Of a stretch of 64,000 bases of DNA, positions 23,740-32,075 are shown in pieces. This stretch comes from Micromonospora yangpuensis (GTDB lineage: Bacteria; Actinomycetota; Actinomycetes; Mycobacteriales; Micromonosporaceae). The stretch spans positions 1,488,001 to 1,552,000 of the forward strand of contig NZ_FMIA01000002.1 in assembly GCF_900091615.1 (NCBI RefSeq), in the 5' to 3' direction. The notes under the pieces are model-generated. The model had not been told where the DNA came from and made no database searches. It saw nothing but the letters and a program-made list of their open reading frames with translations. Positions within the stretch are counted from its first letter, which is position 1; each line of letters opens with the position of its first letter. Both the position numbers and the translations under genes were made by a program.

Positions 23740-25051
23740 ACCGGCCGGGGTCGCCCGTCGGGGGTGCGTCGGCGGCGTCGCGAGGCGGGCCGAGTCGCAG
23801 CACCACCCGGGCCCCACCGTCGGGCCGGGCGTTGCCCACCTCCAGCGATCCACCGCTGGCCTGGGCTGCCTGCCGGACGATGTCCAGGCCGAGACCGGTC
23901 GAGCCGCCGTGGCTGGCCCCCCGGCGCACGGTGCCGGCCGGCATCCCCGGCCCCTCGTCGGCGACGGTCAGCAGCACCTGGCCCGGCGTGGAGCTGAGCC
24001 GCACCGTGAACGGGGTGCCGTCCGGGGTGTGCGCGAAGACGTTGCCGAGCAGCGCGTCCACCGCCGCCGCCAGCTCGTCGGCGGGCACTCCCACCGGCAG
24101 TGGCCCCTCGGCCAGGTCCAGGGTGACCGCGCGGCCGGTGTCCTCGGCCAGCACCGACCAGAAGGCCACCCGGTCGGCCACCACCGCCGCCGCGTCGCAG
24201 GCCGCCACCTCGGCGGTCGGGGTACGCCAGCGGGCCTGCCGGATCAGGCCGGTGACCGCCCGTTCCAGGCCGTCGACGGCGGCGGTGACCCGGGCGGTGT
24301 CCTGCGGGTCACGCAGCGACTCGGCCTCCAGGCGCAACGCGGTGAGCGGGGTACGCAACCGGTGCGACAGGTCGGCGACCTGCTCGCGTTCCTCGCGCAG
24401 CAGCACCTGGATCCGGCCGGCCAGATGGTTGAGCGCCCCGGCCACCTCGCGCAGCTCGGCCGGCCCGGCCGGGGCCACCCGGGCGTCGAGTTCGGCGTTG
24501 GCCAGCCGGTGCGACACCGTGGACAGGTCGGTGATCGAGCGCACCAGGGTACGGGCCAGCCGGTCGGCGACGGCCAGCGCGACCAGCACCAGCACCGACC
24601 CCAGCAGGGCGAGCACCAGCCAGGACCGGGTCACGCCGGCGGTCAGCTCACCGGCGGGCACCACGGTCCGGATGACACCGGTGCCGTCCGGCCGGCCCTG
24701 CACCGCGATGACCACCTCGCGGCCACCGTCGAACTCCGCGGTGAGGCTCTGCCCCCGACCGGCCAGGGCCACCGCCGGGGTACGCGGCGCGGGCGCACCG
24801 AGGACCGTACCGTCGGGCAGGAAGACGCTTACCGCCCGGCCGGACTCGGCGACGAGCTGCTCCACGGTCAACCGGATGGTGTCGGTGTCGGCCGTACCGA
24901 CCACCGTCACCAGCCCCTGCGCGTCGGCGGTGGCCCGGACCGTCGCCCGGTCGGCGGTGACGTCGCGCACCAGCAGGGCCAGCGGCACCAGGAAGGCAGC
25001 CAGCACCAGGACGCTCACCGCCGCCGCGAGCAGGGCCAGCCGGCCCCTCAC
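23735..25051 (-). CDS. Sensor histidine kinase (OmpR-type partner)
   Basis: A 438-residue membrane kinase. Helix 1 (ALLAAAVSVLVLAAFLVPLA) and helix 2 (about residues 143-163) enclose an outside sensor domain of about 110 residues. HAMP, then the DHp helix LSHRLRTPLTALRLEAE with phospho-His230, then HATPase motifs (LLGNVFAHTPDG, DEGPGMP, GSTGLGLDIVRQAAQ). The HRLRTPLTAL form is common in actinobacterial kinases. The GTG start overlaps the regulator stop as GTGA. A PepSY protein encoded next in the operon may modulate signal sensing at the membrane (inference). Confidence 0.94.
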   Translation of the reverse strand: MRGRLALLAAAVSVLVLAAFLVPLALLVRDVTADRATVRATADAQGLVTVVGTADTDTIRLTVEQLVAESGRAVSVFLPDGTVLGAPAPRTPAVALAGRGQSLTAEFDGGREVVIAVQGRPDGTGVIRTVVPAGELTAGVTRSWLVLALLGSVLVLVALAVADRLARTLVRSITDLSTVSHRLANAELDARVAPAGPAELREVAGALNHLAGRIQVLLREEREQVADLSHRLRTPLTALRLEAESLRDPQDTARVTAAVDGLERAVTGLIRQARWRTPTAEVAACDAAAVVADRVAFWSVLAEDTGRAVTLDLAEGPLPVGVPADELAAAVDALLGNVFAHTPDGTPFTVRLSSTPGQVLLTVADEGPGMPAGTVRRGASHGGSTGLGLDIVRQAAQASGGSLEVGNARPDGGARVVLRLGPPRDAADAPPTGDPGRS

Positions 25052-25743
25052 CGGTCCGCCTCCGGGTCGGCCAGCCGCACCCCGACGCCCCGGACGGTGT
25101 GCAGGTAGCGCGGCTGCTGGGCGTTCTCCCCGAGTTTGCGCCGCAACCAGGACAGGTGGACGTCGACGGTCTTGTCCGCGCCGCCGTACGGGATCTGCCA
25201 GACCTCGGTCAGCAGCTCCCGCTTGGTGACCACCTGACCGGGCCGGCCGGCCAGGTGGTGCAGGAGGTCGAACTCGCGCGGGGTCAGCTCGACGACGGCG
25301 CCGTCCAGGGTCACCTGCCGGGAGCGGGGGTCGATGCGCAGCCCGCCGAGCGCGATGGTCGGGTCCTCGGTGTCGGCGGCGGCCGGGCCCCGGCGCAGCA
25401 CCGCCCGTACCCGGGCGTCGAGCTGGGCGGCGGTGAACGGCTTGACCAGGTAGTCGTCGGCGCCCGCGTCGAGCACCCGGACGATCTCCGTCTCGTCGTC
25501 CCGGGCAGTGGCCACGATCACCGGTACCGCGCTGACCGCCCGCAGCATCCGTAGCAGCTCCCGGCCGTCCAGGTCGGGCAGGCCGAGGTCGAGCACGACC
25601 AGGTCGGGCCGGTCGTCGAGGGCCGAGCGCAGCCCGTCCATGGCGGTGGAGGTGGCGGCCACCGCGTGGCCGCGTTCCCGTAACGCGCGGACCAGCGGGG
25701 TACGGATGGTCAGGTCGTCCTCGACGAGCAGCAGGCGGGCCAC
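25048..25743 (-). CDS. OmpR/PhoB-family response regulator
   Basis: A 231-residue regulator. Receiver domain with VEDD at residues 7-10, phospho-Asp52 in VLDLGLP, Thr in IVATARDD and Lys in YLVKPF. A winged helix follows (ELTPREFDLLHHLAGRPGQVVTKRELL, then VDVHLSWLRRKLGE and TVRGVGVRL). The GTG at 25743 has a leaderless promoter, TAGCCT seven bases upstream. Longer starts have no support. Two copies of a CTTAACCCnnnCTTA box, one before this gene and one before the PepSY gene, suggest autoregulation and control of the PepSY gene and the divergent 25846 gene. Confidence 0.95.
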   Translation of the reverse strand: MARLLLVEDDLTIRTPLVRALRERGHAVAATSTAMDGLRSALDDRPDLVVLDLGLPDLDGRELLRMLRAVSAVPVIVATARDDETEIVRVLDAGADDYLVKPFTAAQLDARVRAVLRRGPAAADTEDPTIALGGLRIDPRSRQVTLDGAVVELTPREFDLLHHLAGRPGQVVTKRELLTEVWQIPYGGADKTVDVHLSWLRRKLGENAQQPRYLHTVRGVGVRLADPEADR

Positions 25744-25750
25744 AGGTGGC

Positions 25751-25756
25751 AGGCTA
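25751..25756 (-). promoter_or_regulatory. -10 box TAGCCT of the OmpR-type operon, leaderless
   Basis: Leftward TAGCCT, a 7-nt spacer and GTG 25743. The regulator box lies about 28 nt further upstream, where an activator would touch RNA polymerase. Confidence 0.6.
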
Positions 25757-25783
25757 GCCGGCCGAGCGGCCCGGACCGCCGTC

Positions 25784-25800
25784 CTTAACCCTCTCTTATC
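25784..25800 (+). promoter_or_regulatory. Predicted response-regulator box 2
   Basis: CTTAACCCTCTCTTATC: two CTTA half-sites 11 bp apart, matching box 1 at 13 of 17 positions. It lies between the divergent OmpR-type operon and the gene at 25846. Confidence 0.6.
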
Positions 25801-25833
25801 GCCGGGCCAGCCCGGCGGCAACCTCGCGTCGGG

Positions 25834-25839
25834 GATAGT
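25834..25839 (+). promoter_or_regulatory. -10-like GATAGT before gene 25846
   Basis: GATAGT is followed by 6 nt and the ATG at 25846, the same layout as the other leaderless genes, though the first base is G. Confidence 0.4.
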
Positions 25840-25845
25840 CGGTGC

Positions 25846-26400
25846 ATGCGCCGTCGCACTCTCCTCGCCGTACTCGGGTGGCTGGCGACCGCCGTCGTGG
25901 CCACCGGCATCGGGCTGGGCGCGATCCGGCTGGTAGGTGAGGGCATCACCGGTACCCCGGGCGGGGTGCTCAGCCAGGAGCAGATCGAGCGGTCACTGGC
26001 CTCCCCGCCGCCGTCCGCCCCGGCCGTTCCGCCGGGCACCACCGCACCGGGCACCACCGCAGGACCGGGCACCACCGCACCGGGCACCACCGCACCGGGC
26101 ACCGCAGGGCCGGGCACCGCCGGGCCGGGCGAACCGGCCACGGCCACCCCCGCACCGTCGGTGACCCCCGCCGGCATTCGTCGGGTCTTCTCGGTGACCG
26201 GCGGCTCGGCGGTCGCCGAGTGCCGCGCCGGCGAGGTACGGCTGGTCTCCTGGGCCCCGGCCCAGGGCTACCGGGTAAGCGACGTCGAGCAGGGGCCGGA
26301 CGACGACGTCGAGGTGACCTTCAGCGGCCCCGACGGAGAACACGAACTGACCCTGCGCTGCGCCGGCACCGAGCCGGTGGTCGCCCCCGACGACGACTGA
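25846..26400 (+). CDS. Membrane-anchored protein with GTTAPG repeats, function unknown
   Basis: A 184-residue protein I do not recognise. One N-terminal membrane helix (LLAVLGWLATAVVATGIGLG), then an outside linker with repeated APGTT units (residues about 60-95), then a compact C-terminal domain of about 70 residues with strands VRLVSWAP, GYRVSDVEQGPDDDVEVTF and HELTLRCAG, and an acidic end (PDDD). The two Cys of the C-terminal domain (AECRAGE and LRCAG) could pair. Divergent from the OmpR-type operon and sharing its predicted regulator box, so it is likely part of the same response. Confidence 0.8.
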   Translation: MRRRTLLAVLGWLATAVVATGIGLGAIRLVGEGITGTPGGVLSQEQIERSLASPPPSAPAVPPGTTAPGTTAGPGTTAPGTTAPGTAGPGTAGPGEPATATPAPSVTPAGIRRVFSVTGGSAVAECRAGEVRLVSWAPAQGYRVSDVEQGPDDDVEVTFSGPDGEHELTLRCAGTEPVVAPDDD

Positions 26401-26435
26401 CCGCCGATGTCGGTCCACTGTGGCACTCTCCTGCG

Positions 26436-27335
26436 ATGCGTTCCCGTCACTGGTTGACAGTCCTTCTTCTCGTCGCCGGCGTGCTGTCGGCCGTCCACCT
26501 GGTCGGCGTGCTCACCACGTCGCCGCTGCTGCCCTCGGCCGAGGTGCTCGCCTGGGTCGCCCTGGCCGGGGTGGCGCTGGTGGCGGGTGCTCCGGCGAGC
26601 TGGCCGGTGCGGCTGGCGCTGCTGGCCGTGCCGCTGGGCCTGGCCGTCCCGGCGGCCGTCGCCTACCTGCGTCACTTCGTGGCCGAGTGGAACGGCGAGG
26701 CCGGTGGGTACGGCTTCGTCGGGTACACGCCGCTCGGCCCGTTGCAGCCGGCCTGGGCCGAGCGGTGGTGGTTCCTGGTGCCCGGCGTGGTCGGCTGCGT
26801 CGCCGTGGCGGTCCTGGTCCGCGCGCTGCCCGGGGCCCACGATGGTTCGCCGAACCGGGTGGACCGGATTCTCGCGGCGGTGCTCGCCGGGGGGTTCGTT
26901 GCCGGTTGCTACTACGACCTGACCTACCGGTGGTCCGCGTGGGAGAACTGGACGGTGGGTGGTTTCCTCGGCACGGCCCTGCCGCCGGTGCTGCTGGCCG
27001 GGGTGCTCCTGGGGCTGGGCCTGACCATCCTGGTGCGGGTCGGGGCGCGCACCCTGGCGGTGGGCACGGCGCTGCTCGCCCTCACCCTGCTGGGCGGTGC
27101 GTGGCAGGTGGGCCGACGTGGCCGCAGCGGCGGTGGGGACGGGCCGGAGGAGGTGTTCCTGATGCCCGAGCACGGCTCGCTGTTGTCCCTGATGCCCGAG
27201 TTCACCTCGCTTGCCGTGCCTCCGGCGGTGCTGTCGTTCGCTCAGCTGGTCGCGGCGGCGGCGCTCCTGGTCGGTTGCCGGCGGGTCGTCCTGGCCCGGA
27301 AACGGGCGCACGGCGGCGTTAGACCTGGCTCGTGA
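26436..27335 (+). CDS. Polytopic membrane protein, function unknown
   Basis: A 299-residue protein with about seven hydrophobic segments, the first directly at the N-terminus (WLTVLLLVAGVLSAVHLVGVL). Loops contain YLRHFVAEWNGEAGGYGFVG and YYDLTYRWSAWENWTVGG, both Trp/Tyr-rich. A segment EEVFLMPEHGSLLSLMPEF lies before the last helix. The end is Arg/Lys-rich and cytosolic. I find no family I can name. The ATG at 26436 is 35 nt after the previous stop. A CACTCT six bases before the ATG might serve as a weak -10 box. Confidence 0.75.
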   Translation: MRSRHWLTVLLLVAGVLSAVHLVGVLTTSPLLPSAEVLAWVALAGVALVAGAPASWPVRLALLAVPLGLAVPAAVAYLRHFVAEWNGEAGGYGFVGYTPLGPLQPAWAERWWFLVPGVVGCVAVAVLVRALPGAHDGSPNRVDRILAAVLAGGFVAGCYYDLTYRWSAWENWTVGGFLGTALPPVLLAGVLLGLGLTILVRVGARTLAVGTALLALTLLGGAWQVGRRGRSGGGDGPEEVFLMPEHGSLLSLMPEFTSLAVPPAVLSFAQLVAAAALLVGCRRVVLARKRAHGGVRPGS

Positions 27336-27533
27336 CCCGGGTCGTAACGTCGCCGCGCTCCGGCCGTCTCCCACCTGCGCAGCCCAACGGCGGTACGTCG
27401 GCGGGGACCTGGCTCGACCGGCACCGTGATGCCGGTCGGCAGTCTCGATCCCCGCTCCGTGCGGATTCAAACCCCGAATCCACGCGACCTTCCACCATCT
27501 GCGATTCCCGGCGTGGACCGGTTCTGAAGCGGG

Positions 27534-27539
27534 TATGAG
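27534..27539 (+). promoter_or_regulatory. -10 box TATGAG before the cupin gene
   Basis: TATGAG is followed by CGCGGC and the ATG at 27546. No ribosome site is present. Confidence 0.45.
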
Positions 27540-27545
27540 CGCGGC

Positions 27546-27938
27546 ATGGAACATTTCACTATCGCGACCGTCGCCGAGAAGAGCCCGGACTTCCGGCGGG
27601 TGCTCTGGACCGGGGAGAAGACCCAGCTGGTGATCATGACGATCCCCCCGGGTGGGGAGATCGGCGAGGAGGTCCACGAGGGCATCGACCAGATCCTGAC
27701 CTTCGTCAGCGGCACCGGCGAGGCCAGGGTCGGCCGGGCGAAGAAGGAGGTCGCCCAGGGCGACCTGGTGGTGGTGCCGGCCGGCACCAAGCACAACTTC
27801 GTCAACACCGGGCCGAACCCGCTGGTCCTCTACACCGTGTACGGCCCGCCGGAGCACGCCGACCAGGCGGTGCACCGGACCAAGGAGGAGGCCGACAAGG
27901 CCGAGGAGGCCGGCGAGGACGAGCCGCCCACCTCCTGA
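27546..27938 (+). CDS. Cupin-domain protein
   Basis: A 130-residue single-domain cupin. Motif 1 is seen as PPGGEIGEEVHEGIDQILTFVSGTGE and motif 2 as GDLVVVPAGTKHNFVNTG. Of the usual metal ligands, His in EVHEG, Glu or Gln near DQI and His in TKHNF are kept, so a metal site is likely. The tail (residues 105-130) is Glu/Asp/Lys-rich. Small cupins of this type include isomerases and stress proteins; the role here is unknown. A GH15 gene follows after 40 nt in the same direction. Confidence 0.88.
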   Translation: MEHFTIATVAEKSPDFRRVLWTGEKTQLVIMTIPPGGEIGEEVHEGIDQILTFVSGTGEARVGRAKKEVAQGDLVVVPAGTKHNFVNTGPNPLVLYTVYGPPEHADQAVHRTKEEADKAEEAGEDEPPTS

Positions 27939-27977
27939 AGCGGGTGAACCCGCCCCGGGGCTGGGTACCCGGGGCGG

Positions 27978-29762
27978 GTGCAGCAGCCGCCGATCGCCGA
28001 CTACGGGTTCCTCTCCGACTGCCGGTCGGGGGCCCTGGTCAGCCGGGACGGCTCGGTCGACTGGTGGTGCCCCGGCCGGTTCGACGGGCCTGCGGTCCTC
28101 AGCCGGCTCCTGGACGCCGACGCCGGGCACTGGCGGCTCGCGCCGACGGTCGCCAGCCGGGTCGAGCGGGCGTACCGCCCCGGCACGCTGGTGCTGCGTA
28201 CCGTCCACCACACCGCGCAGGGCCGGGTGGCGGTCACCGACGCGTTGGCCGCCGAGCCGGGTGCCCGGGGGCACGAGTTGGGCCGCAACTCCCCGGCGGT
28301 GCTGCTGCGGGTCGTCGAGGGACTGGCCGGTCGGGTCCCGATGCGGCTGGATCTCGCGCCCCGACCGGAGTACGGGCTGCTCACCCCGTACCTGCACGAG
28401 CAGCCGGACGGATCGGTGCTGGCCGCCGCCGGTCCGGTCACCCTGGCGCTGCGCGGCGGTGCCGGCCCGCTGCGGGTGACCGGCGACCGGATCCGGCAGG
28501 ACTTCACCGTCGCGGCGGGCGAGGTGGTCGCCTTCGACCTGGCGTACGCCCCGACCTACGGCCCGCCCCCGACCAGGCTCGATCCGGTGGCGGCGCTGGC
28601 CGACACCACGGCCGCCTGGGAGGCCTTCCGGGAGACCCACCGGTACGACGGCCACTACGCCGACCTGGTCCGGCACAGCGCCACGGTGCTGACCGGCCTG
28701 ACGTACGCCCCCAGCGGCGCGGTCGCCGCGGCGTCGACCACCTCGCTGCCGGAGCGGATCGGCGGGGACCTCAACTACGACTACCGCTACTGCTGGCTTC
28801 GTGACTTCGCGGGCACGATGCGGGCGTTCTGGGTGGCGGCCTGTCCCGAGGAGGCGGACCGCCTCTTCGCCTGGGCGGCCCGTTCCATCGGTCGGGTCGG
28901 TGCCGGCCCGGTGCCGGTGCTCTTCGGGCTGGAGGGCGAGCGTGACCTCACCGAGTACGACTGCGGGCACCTGCGCGGGTACGCCGACAGCCGACCGGTG
29001 CGCATCGGCAACGCCGCCTGGCGGCAGCGGCAGCTCGACGTGCCCGGTGAGGTCGTCCTGGCGGTGTGGCGGTTCCACGACTACCTCGGCGAGACCTTCG
29101 ACACCGAGCTGCGGGAGATGGTCGTCGGGCTGGCCGAGCAGGTGGCCGCGACCTGGCGGCTGCCGGACCAGGGGATGTGGGAGACCCGGGGTGCGCCGCG
29201 GCACCACCTGTCGTCGAAGGTCTTCTGCTGGGTGGCGTTGGACCGGGCGGTGCGGCTGGCGCCCCGGTTGGGCGGGCGGGCCGACCCGGTGCGCTGGGCG
29301 GCGATCCGCGACGAGATCCGGGCGACCGTGCTGCGGGAGGGTTTCCACGACCGGGTCGGCGCGTACACCGGGTGGTTCGGCTCGATGGACCTGGACGCCT
29401 CGGCCCTGCTGTTGCCGTTGGTGGGTTTCCTGCCCGCCGACGATCCGCGGATGCGGGCCACGATCGCGGCGGTGGAGCGGGAGCTGGGTGCCGGCGACGG
29501 GCTGGTCCGGCGCTGGCCCACCGATCCGGCCGGGTTCCTGGTCTGCTCCTTCTGGCTGGTCGAGTGCCTGGTGCTGGCCGGGGAGCCGGAGCGGGGGCGG
29601 GCGTTGTTCGAGCGGGCGGTCACCCACGTCAACGACGTCGGTCTGCTCAGTGAGCAGGTCGACCCGGTCACCGGCGCGCAGCTCGGCAACACCCCGCAGG
29701 CGCTGTCCCACATCGGTCTGATCAGCGCGGCGTGGCGGCTGACCGAGCCGGGGACGGCCTGA
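27978..29762 (+). CDS. Glycoside hydrolase family 15 protein (glucoamylase/trehalase type)
   Basis: A 594-residue cytosolic enzyme. The N-terminal beta-sandwich opens with IADYGFLSDCRSGALVSRDG, followed by SVDWWCPGRFDGPAVLS, the standard start of this family. The (alpha/alpha)6 barrel has YRYCWLRDFAGTMRAFW and a catalytic Glu in QGMWETRG (about residue 400). It ends with GNTPQALSHIGLISAAWRL. In mycobacteria a protein of this type is a trehalase, so trehalose or maltose-type glucans are the likely substrates. Start: GTG 27978. It lies downstream of the cupin gene and upstream of an aldo/keto reductase in the same direction. Confidence 0.92.
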   Translation: MQQPPIADYGFLSDCRSGALVSRDGSVDWWCPGRFDGPAVLSRLLDADAGHWRLAPTVASRVERAYRPGTLVLRTVHHTAQGRVAVTDALAAEPGARGHELGRNSPAVLLRVVEGLAGRVPMRLDLAPRPEYGLLTPYLHEQPDGSVLAAAGPVTLALRGGAGPLRVTGDRIRQDFTVAAGEVVAFDLAYAPTYGPPPTRLDPVAALADTTAAWEAFRETHRYDGHYADLVRHSATVLTGLTYAPSGAVAAASTTSLPERIGGDLNYDYRYCWLRDFAGTMRAFWVAACPEEADRLFAWAARSIGRVGAGPVPVLFGLEGERDLTEYDCGHLRGYADSRPVRIGNAAWRQRQLDVPGEVVLAVWRFHDYLGETFDTELREMVVGLAEQVAATWRLPDQGMWETRGAPRHHLSSKVFCWVALDRAVRLAPRLGGRADPVRWAAIRDEIRATVLREGFHDRVGAYTGWFGSMDLDASALLLPLVGFLPADDPRMRATIAAVERELGAGDGLVRRWPTDPAGFLVCSFWLVECLVLAGEPERGRALFERAVTHVNDVGLLSEQVDPVTGAQLGNTPQALSHIGLISAAWRLTEPGTA

Positions 29763-29809
29763 GGACCGTCGGTGGCGCACCGGGTGGGGATGGACCTGGC
29801 GATCGAGGG

Positions 29810-29815
29810 TAGAAG
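29810..29815 (+). promoter_or_regulatory. -10 box TAGAAG before aldo/keto reductase gene
   Basis: TAGAAG, then TCCGGC, then ATG 29822: leaderless layout, with the sixth base G instead of T. Confidence 0.4.
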
Positions 29816-29821
29816 TCCGGC

Positions 29822-30607
29822 ATGACCTCTCTCGACCAGCCCACCGTCGCCCTCGCCGGCGACGTACGGATGCCCCTGCTCGGCTTCGGCACCTGGCAGG
29901 CCACCGGCCAGGCCGGCTACGACGCGGTGCGGGCCGCCCTCGACGCCGGCTACCGGCACGTCGACACCGCCACCATGTACGGCAACGAGCAGGAGGTGGG
30001 CCGGGCGGTCCGGGACAGCGGGCTGGCGCGGGAGGACGTCTTCGTCACCACCAAGCTGCCGCCGGAGCGGGTCGGCCGGGAACGGGAGACCATCGAGGCG
30101 AGCCTGCGCGCCCTCGGCCTGTCCCACGTCGACCTCTGGCTGATCCACTGGCCACCGTCGGGAGCCGACGGCAGCGTGCCGGTCTGGCGGGAGCTGCTGG
30201 CCGCCCGCGACGACGGTCTGACCCGGGCGGTCGGGGTGAGCAACTACGACACCGCCGGGCTCGACGAGCTGACCGAGGCCACCGGCCAGACCCCGGCGGT
30301 CAACCAGATCCGCTGGAGTCCGTCGTTGTACGACGCGCGGCGGCACGCCGAGCACCGGGAGCGGGGCGTCGTGCTGGAGGGGTACAGCCCGTTCAAGTCC
30401 ACCGACCTGGCCGATCCGGTGCTGGTGCGGATCGCCGCGGCGCACGACGTGTCGCCGGCCCAGGTGGTGCTCCGCTGGCACCTCGACCACGAGATCGTGG
30501 TCATTCCGAAGTCGGTGACCCCGGAGCGGATCCGCGCCAACGCCGACATCTTCTCGTTCTCGCTCAGCGCCCAGGAGATGGGCGAGATCGACGCGCTGGG
30601 CGGCTGA
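29822..30607 (+). CDS. Aldo/keto reductase (AKR5-like)
   Basis: A 261-residue NADPH-dependent reductase. The tetrad is present: Asp and Tyr in HVDTATMYGNE, Lys in VTTKLP and His in LIHWPPSG. The C-terminal cofactor segment is VIPKSVTPERIRANADIF. It resembles the gene at 500 in all motifs but is shorter at the N-terminus. Its substrate is unknown. It is followed by a perfect two-way terminator. Confidence 0.94.
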   Translation: MTSLDQPTVALAGDVRMPLLGFGTWQATGQAGYDAVRAALDAGYRHVDTATMYGNEQEVGRAVRDSGLAREDVFVTTKLPPERVGRERETIEASLRALGLSHVDLWLIHWPPSGADGSVPVWRELLAARDDGLTRAVGVSNYDTAGLDELTEATGQTPAVNQIRWSPSLYDARRHAEHRERGVVLEGYSPFKSTDLADPVLVRIAAAHDVSPAQVVLRWHLDHEIVVIPKSVTPERIRANADIFSFSLSAQEMGEIDALGG

Positions 30608-30620
30608 CCGAGCACGGTGC

Positions 30621-30650
30621 GGCGGGCGTGGCCGGAAGGCCACGCCCGCC
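30621..30650. terminator. Perfect 13-bp hairpin between convergent genes
   Basis: Arms GGCGGGCGTGGCC and complement, loop GGAA, placed between the aldo/keto reductase and GH12 stops. Confidence 0.85.
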
Positions 30651-30667
30651 TGTCGTGCCGCCGCGGG

Positions 30668-31795
30668 TCAGGACCGCGAGCAGGCCGTGCCGTTGAGCGA
30701 GAAGCTGGTCGGGGACGAGTACGCCCCGCTCAGCGTCCCCTGGTAGCCGAAGCTGGCGGTGCCGCCCGGCGCGATCGTGCCGTTGTGGCTGATGTTGCGG
30801 GCGGTCACCGTGGACCCGCTCTGGCTCACCGTGGCGTTCCAGGCGTTGCTCACCTGCTGTCCCGAGGGCAGCGGGTAGGTCAGGGTCCAACCGTTGATGG
30901 TGCTGGTGCCGTTGTTGGTGATCTGCACGTCGGCGGTGAAGCCGTTGTTCCACGAGCTGGCGGTGTACTTCACCGCGCAGCCCGCCGAGCCGCCCGGCGG
31001 GTTGGTGGGTCCGGTGGTCGGGTTGGGGTTGTTGCCGCCGCCGTTGACGCTTGCCGAGAAGTCGTTGACGGCCAGACCGGCGCCGCCCTGCCACGGCTCG
31101 AAACCGGCCTGGATGCTGGTCAGGTACCAACTGTTGGTGATCGCACCCCGGTTGCGGGTGTCGTTGATGAAGGCCAGCAGGTTGAGGTTGGCGCTGCTGA
31201 TCGCCGACGGGGCGACGTACGAGATGACGTTGTTGCCGCCGTTGTTGCCCCGCCAGACCTCCCAGTTGCGCCCGTCGATGGTGGCGTTGCCGACCGGGGA
31301 GCCGATCGGCTGGATCGAGCCCTGCCGGTTGAGCCAGATCATGATCTCCATCTGGTTCACCCCGTCCCGCTTGGGGCTGGGGTCGAGCCAGATGTCGTAC
31401 GAGGCGTTGTAGGTGGCCCCGCTGACATACCGGTAGTTGATGCTGCTGTTGGCGCTACTGATCTGGCTGACCTGCATCGGCAGGTTGGTGCCGGGGGAGC
31501 AGTTGGTGTAGTGGCAGCCCAGGAAGACCGACGGGTACGCGGTGGGCGCCCCGTTGGTCGGGCTGCTGCCGTTCTGGGTGGTGATCGAGAAGCCGCGGTC
31601 GGTGACGTTGATGCACTGCTGGGCGGTGGTGCCCCAGCGGTTGTTCTGCACCACGTACCGGTTCTGGATCACGGTGGAGCCGAACTGCTCACAGATCTGG
31701 GTGTCGGCCGACGCGCTGCCGCCGAGGGCGACGGCGACGATCGTGCCGGCGGCGGTCAGGCCGATGGCGGCAAGTGCCCGCAGGGTCCGTCTCAT
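30668..31795 (-). CDS. Secreted GH12 endoglucanase with CBM2
   Basis: A 375-residue cellulase. Signal peptide residues 1-30 (cut at ASA/DTQ). GH12 catalytic domain residues 31-250, with nucleophile Glu150 in NQMEIMIW and acid/base Glu233 in GFEPWQGG. A Gly/Asn/Pro/Thr linker covers 252-271. A cellulose-binding CBM2 spans 273-375 with its flanking Cys273 and Cys373 and Trp residues in SSWNNGF, INGWTL and NAWNA. It cuts internal beta-1,4-glucan bonds outside the cell. Start: ATG 31795 with AAGGAG. A CebR-type operator 48 nt upstream indicates repression lifted by cellobiose. Confidence 0.96.
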   Translation of the reverse strand: MRRTLRALAAIGLTAAGTIVAVALGGSASADTQICEQFGSTVIQNRYVVQNNRWGTTAQQCINVTDRGFSITTQNGSSPTNGAPTAYPSVFLGCHYTNCSPGTNLPMQVSQISSANSSINYRYVSGATYNASYDIWLDPSPKRDGVNQMEIMIWLNRQGSIQPIGSPVGNATIDGRNWEVWRGNNGGNNVISYVAPSAISSANLNLLAFINDTRNRGAITNSWYLTSIQAGFEPWQGGAGLAVNDFSASVNGGGNNPNPTTGPTNPPGGSAGCAVKYTASSWNNGFTADVQITNNGTSTINGWTLTYPLPSGQQVSNAWNATVSQSGSTVTARNISHNGTIAPGGTASFGYQGTLSGAYSSPTSFSLNGTACSRS

Positions 31796-31842
31796 GGTGC
31801 TCCTTGGTCCTTCGTGGTGGGGATGCCGGCCCGGGGTACGCG

Positions 31843-31856
31843 CGGGAGCGCTCCCA
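31843..31856 (-). promoter_or_regulatory. CebR-type operator of the GH12 cellulase
   Basis: Leftward it reads TGGGAGCGCTCCCG, one mismatch from the known CebR consensus TGGGAGCGCTCCCA of streptomycete cellulase genes. A TGTGACGATGAATT stretch just upstream is the likely promoter region. Confidence 0.8.
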
Positions 31857-32027
31857 AATTCATCGTCACATTTACATGTCTGAAACTACTGCGCAACCGG
31901 TCGGCAGGGGAAAGCGCATGCCTCGGCCGCCCCGGCCGGTCGTCAGGTGGGATCGGGCGGAATCGACGCATTCACTCCTCGGCGACTCGCCGGGAAACCG
32001 GCCCTGGTGTGCGTCGATCGCACCGAG

Positions 32028-32033
32028 TAGTGT
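32028..32033 (+). promoter_or_regulatory. Possible -10 box of the FAD monooxygenase gene
   Basis: TAGTGT lies 42 nt before the ATG. A -35 box is not clear. A GGAGG at about 32060 serves as ribosome site. Confidence 0.3.
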
Positions 32034-32075
32034 CTTGCCTCCGACGCGTCCCACCCCCCGGAGGCGTACCCCACG

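Noticed and set aside
27471..27489. GGATTC-AAACCCC-GAATCC looked like the T arm of a tRNA
   Set aside because: The loop lacks the TTCRA pattern in the right place and no acceptor, D or anticodon stem can be built around it.
26268..29780. A 1170-codon open frame on the minus strand
   Set aside because: It lies opposite four well-supported genes, is rich in His/Arg/Gly/Pro as expected for antisense of high-GC codons, and shows no family motif.
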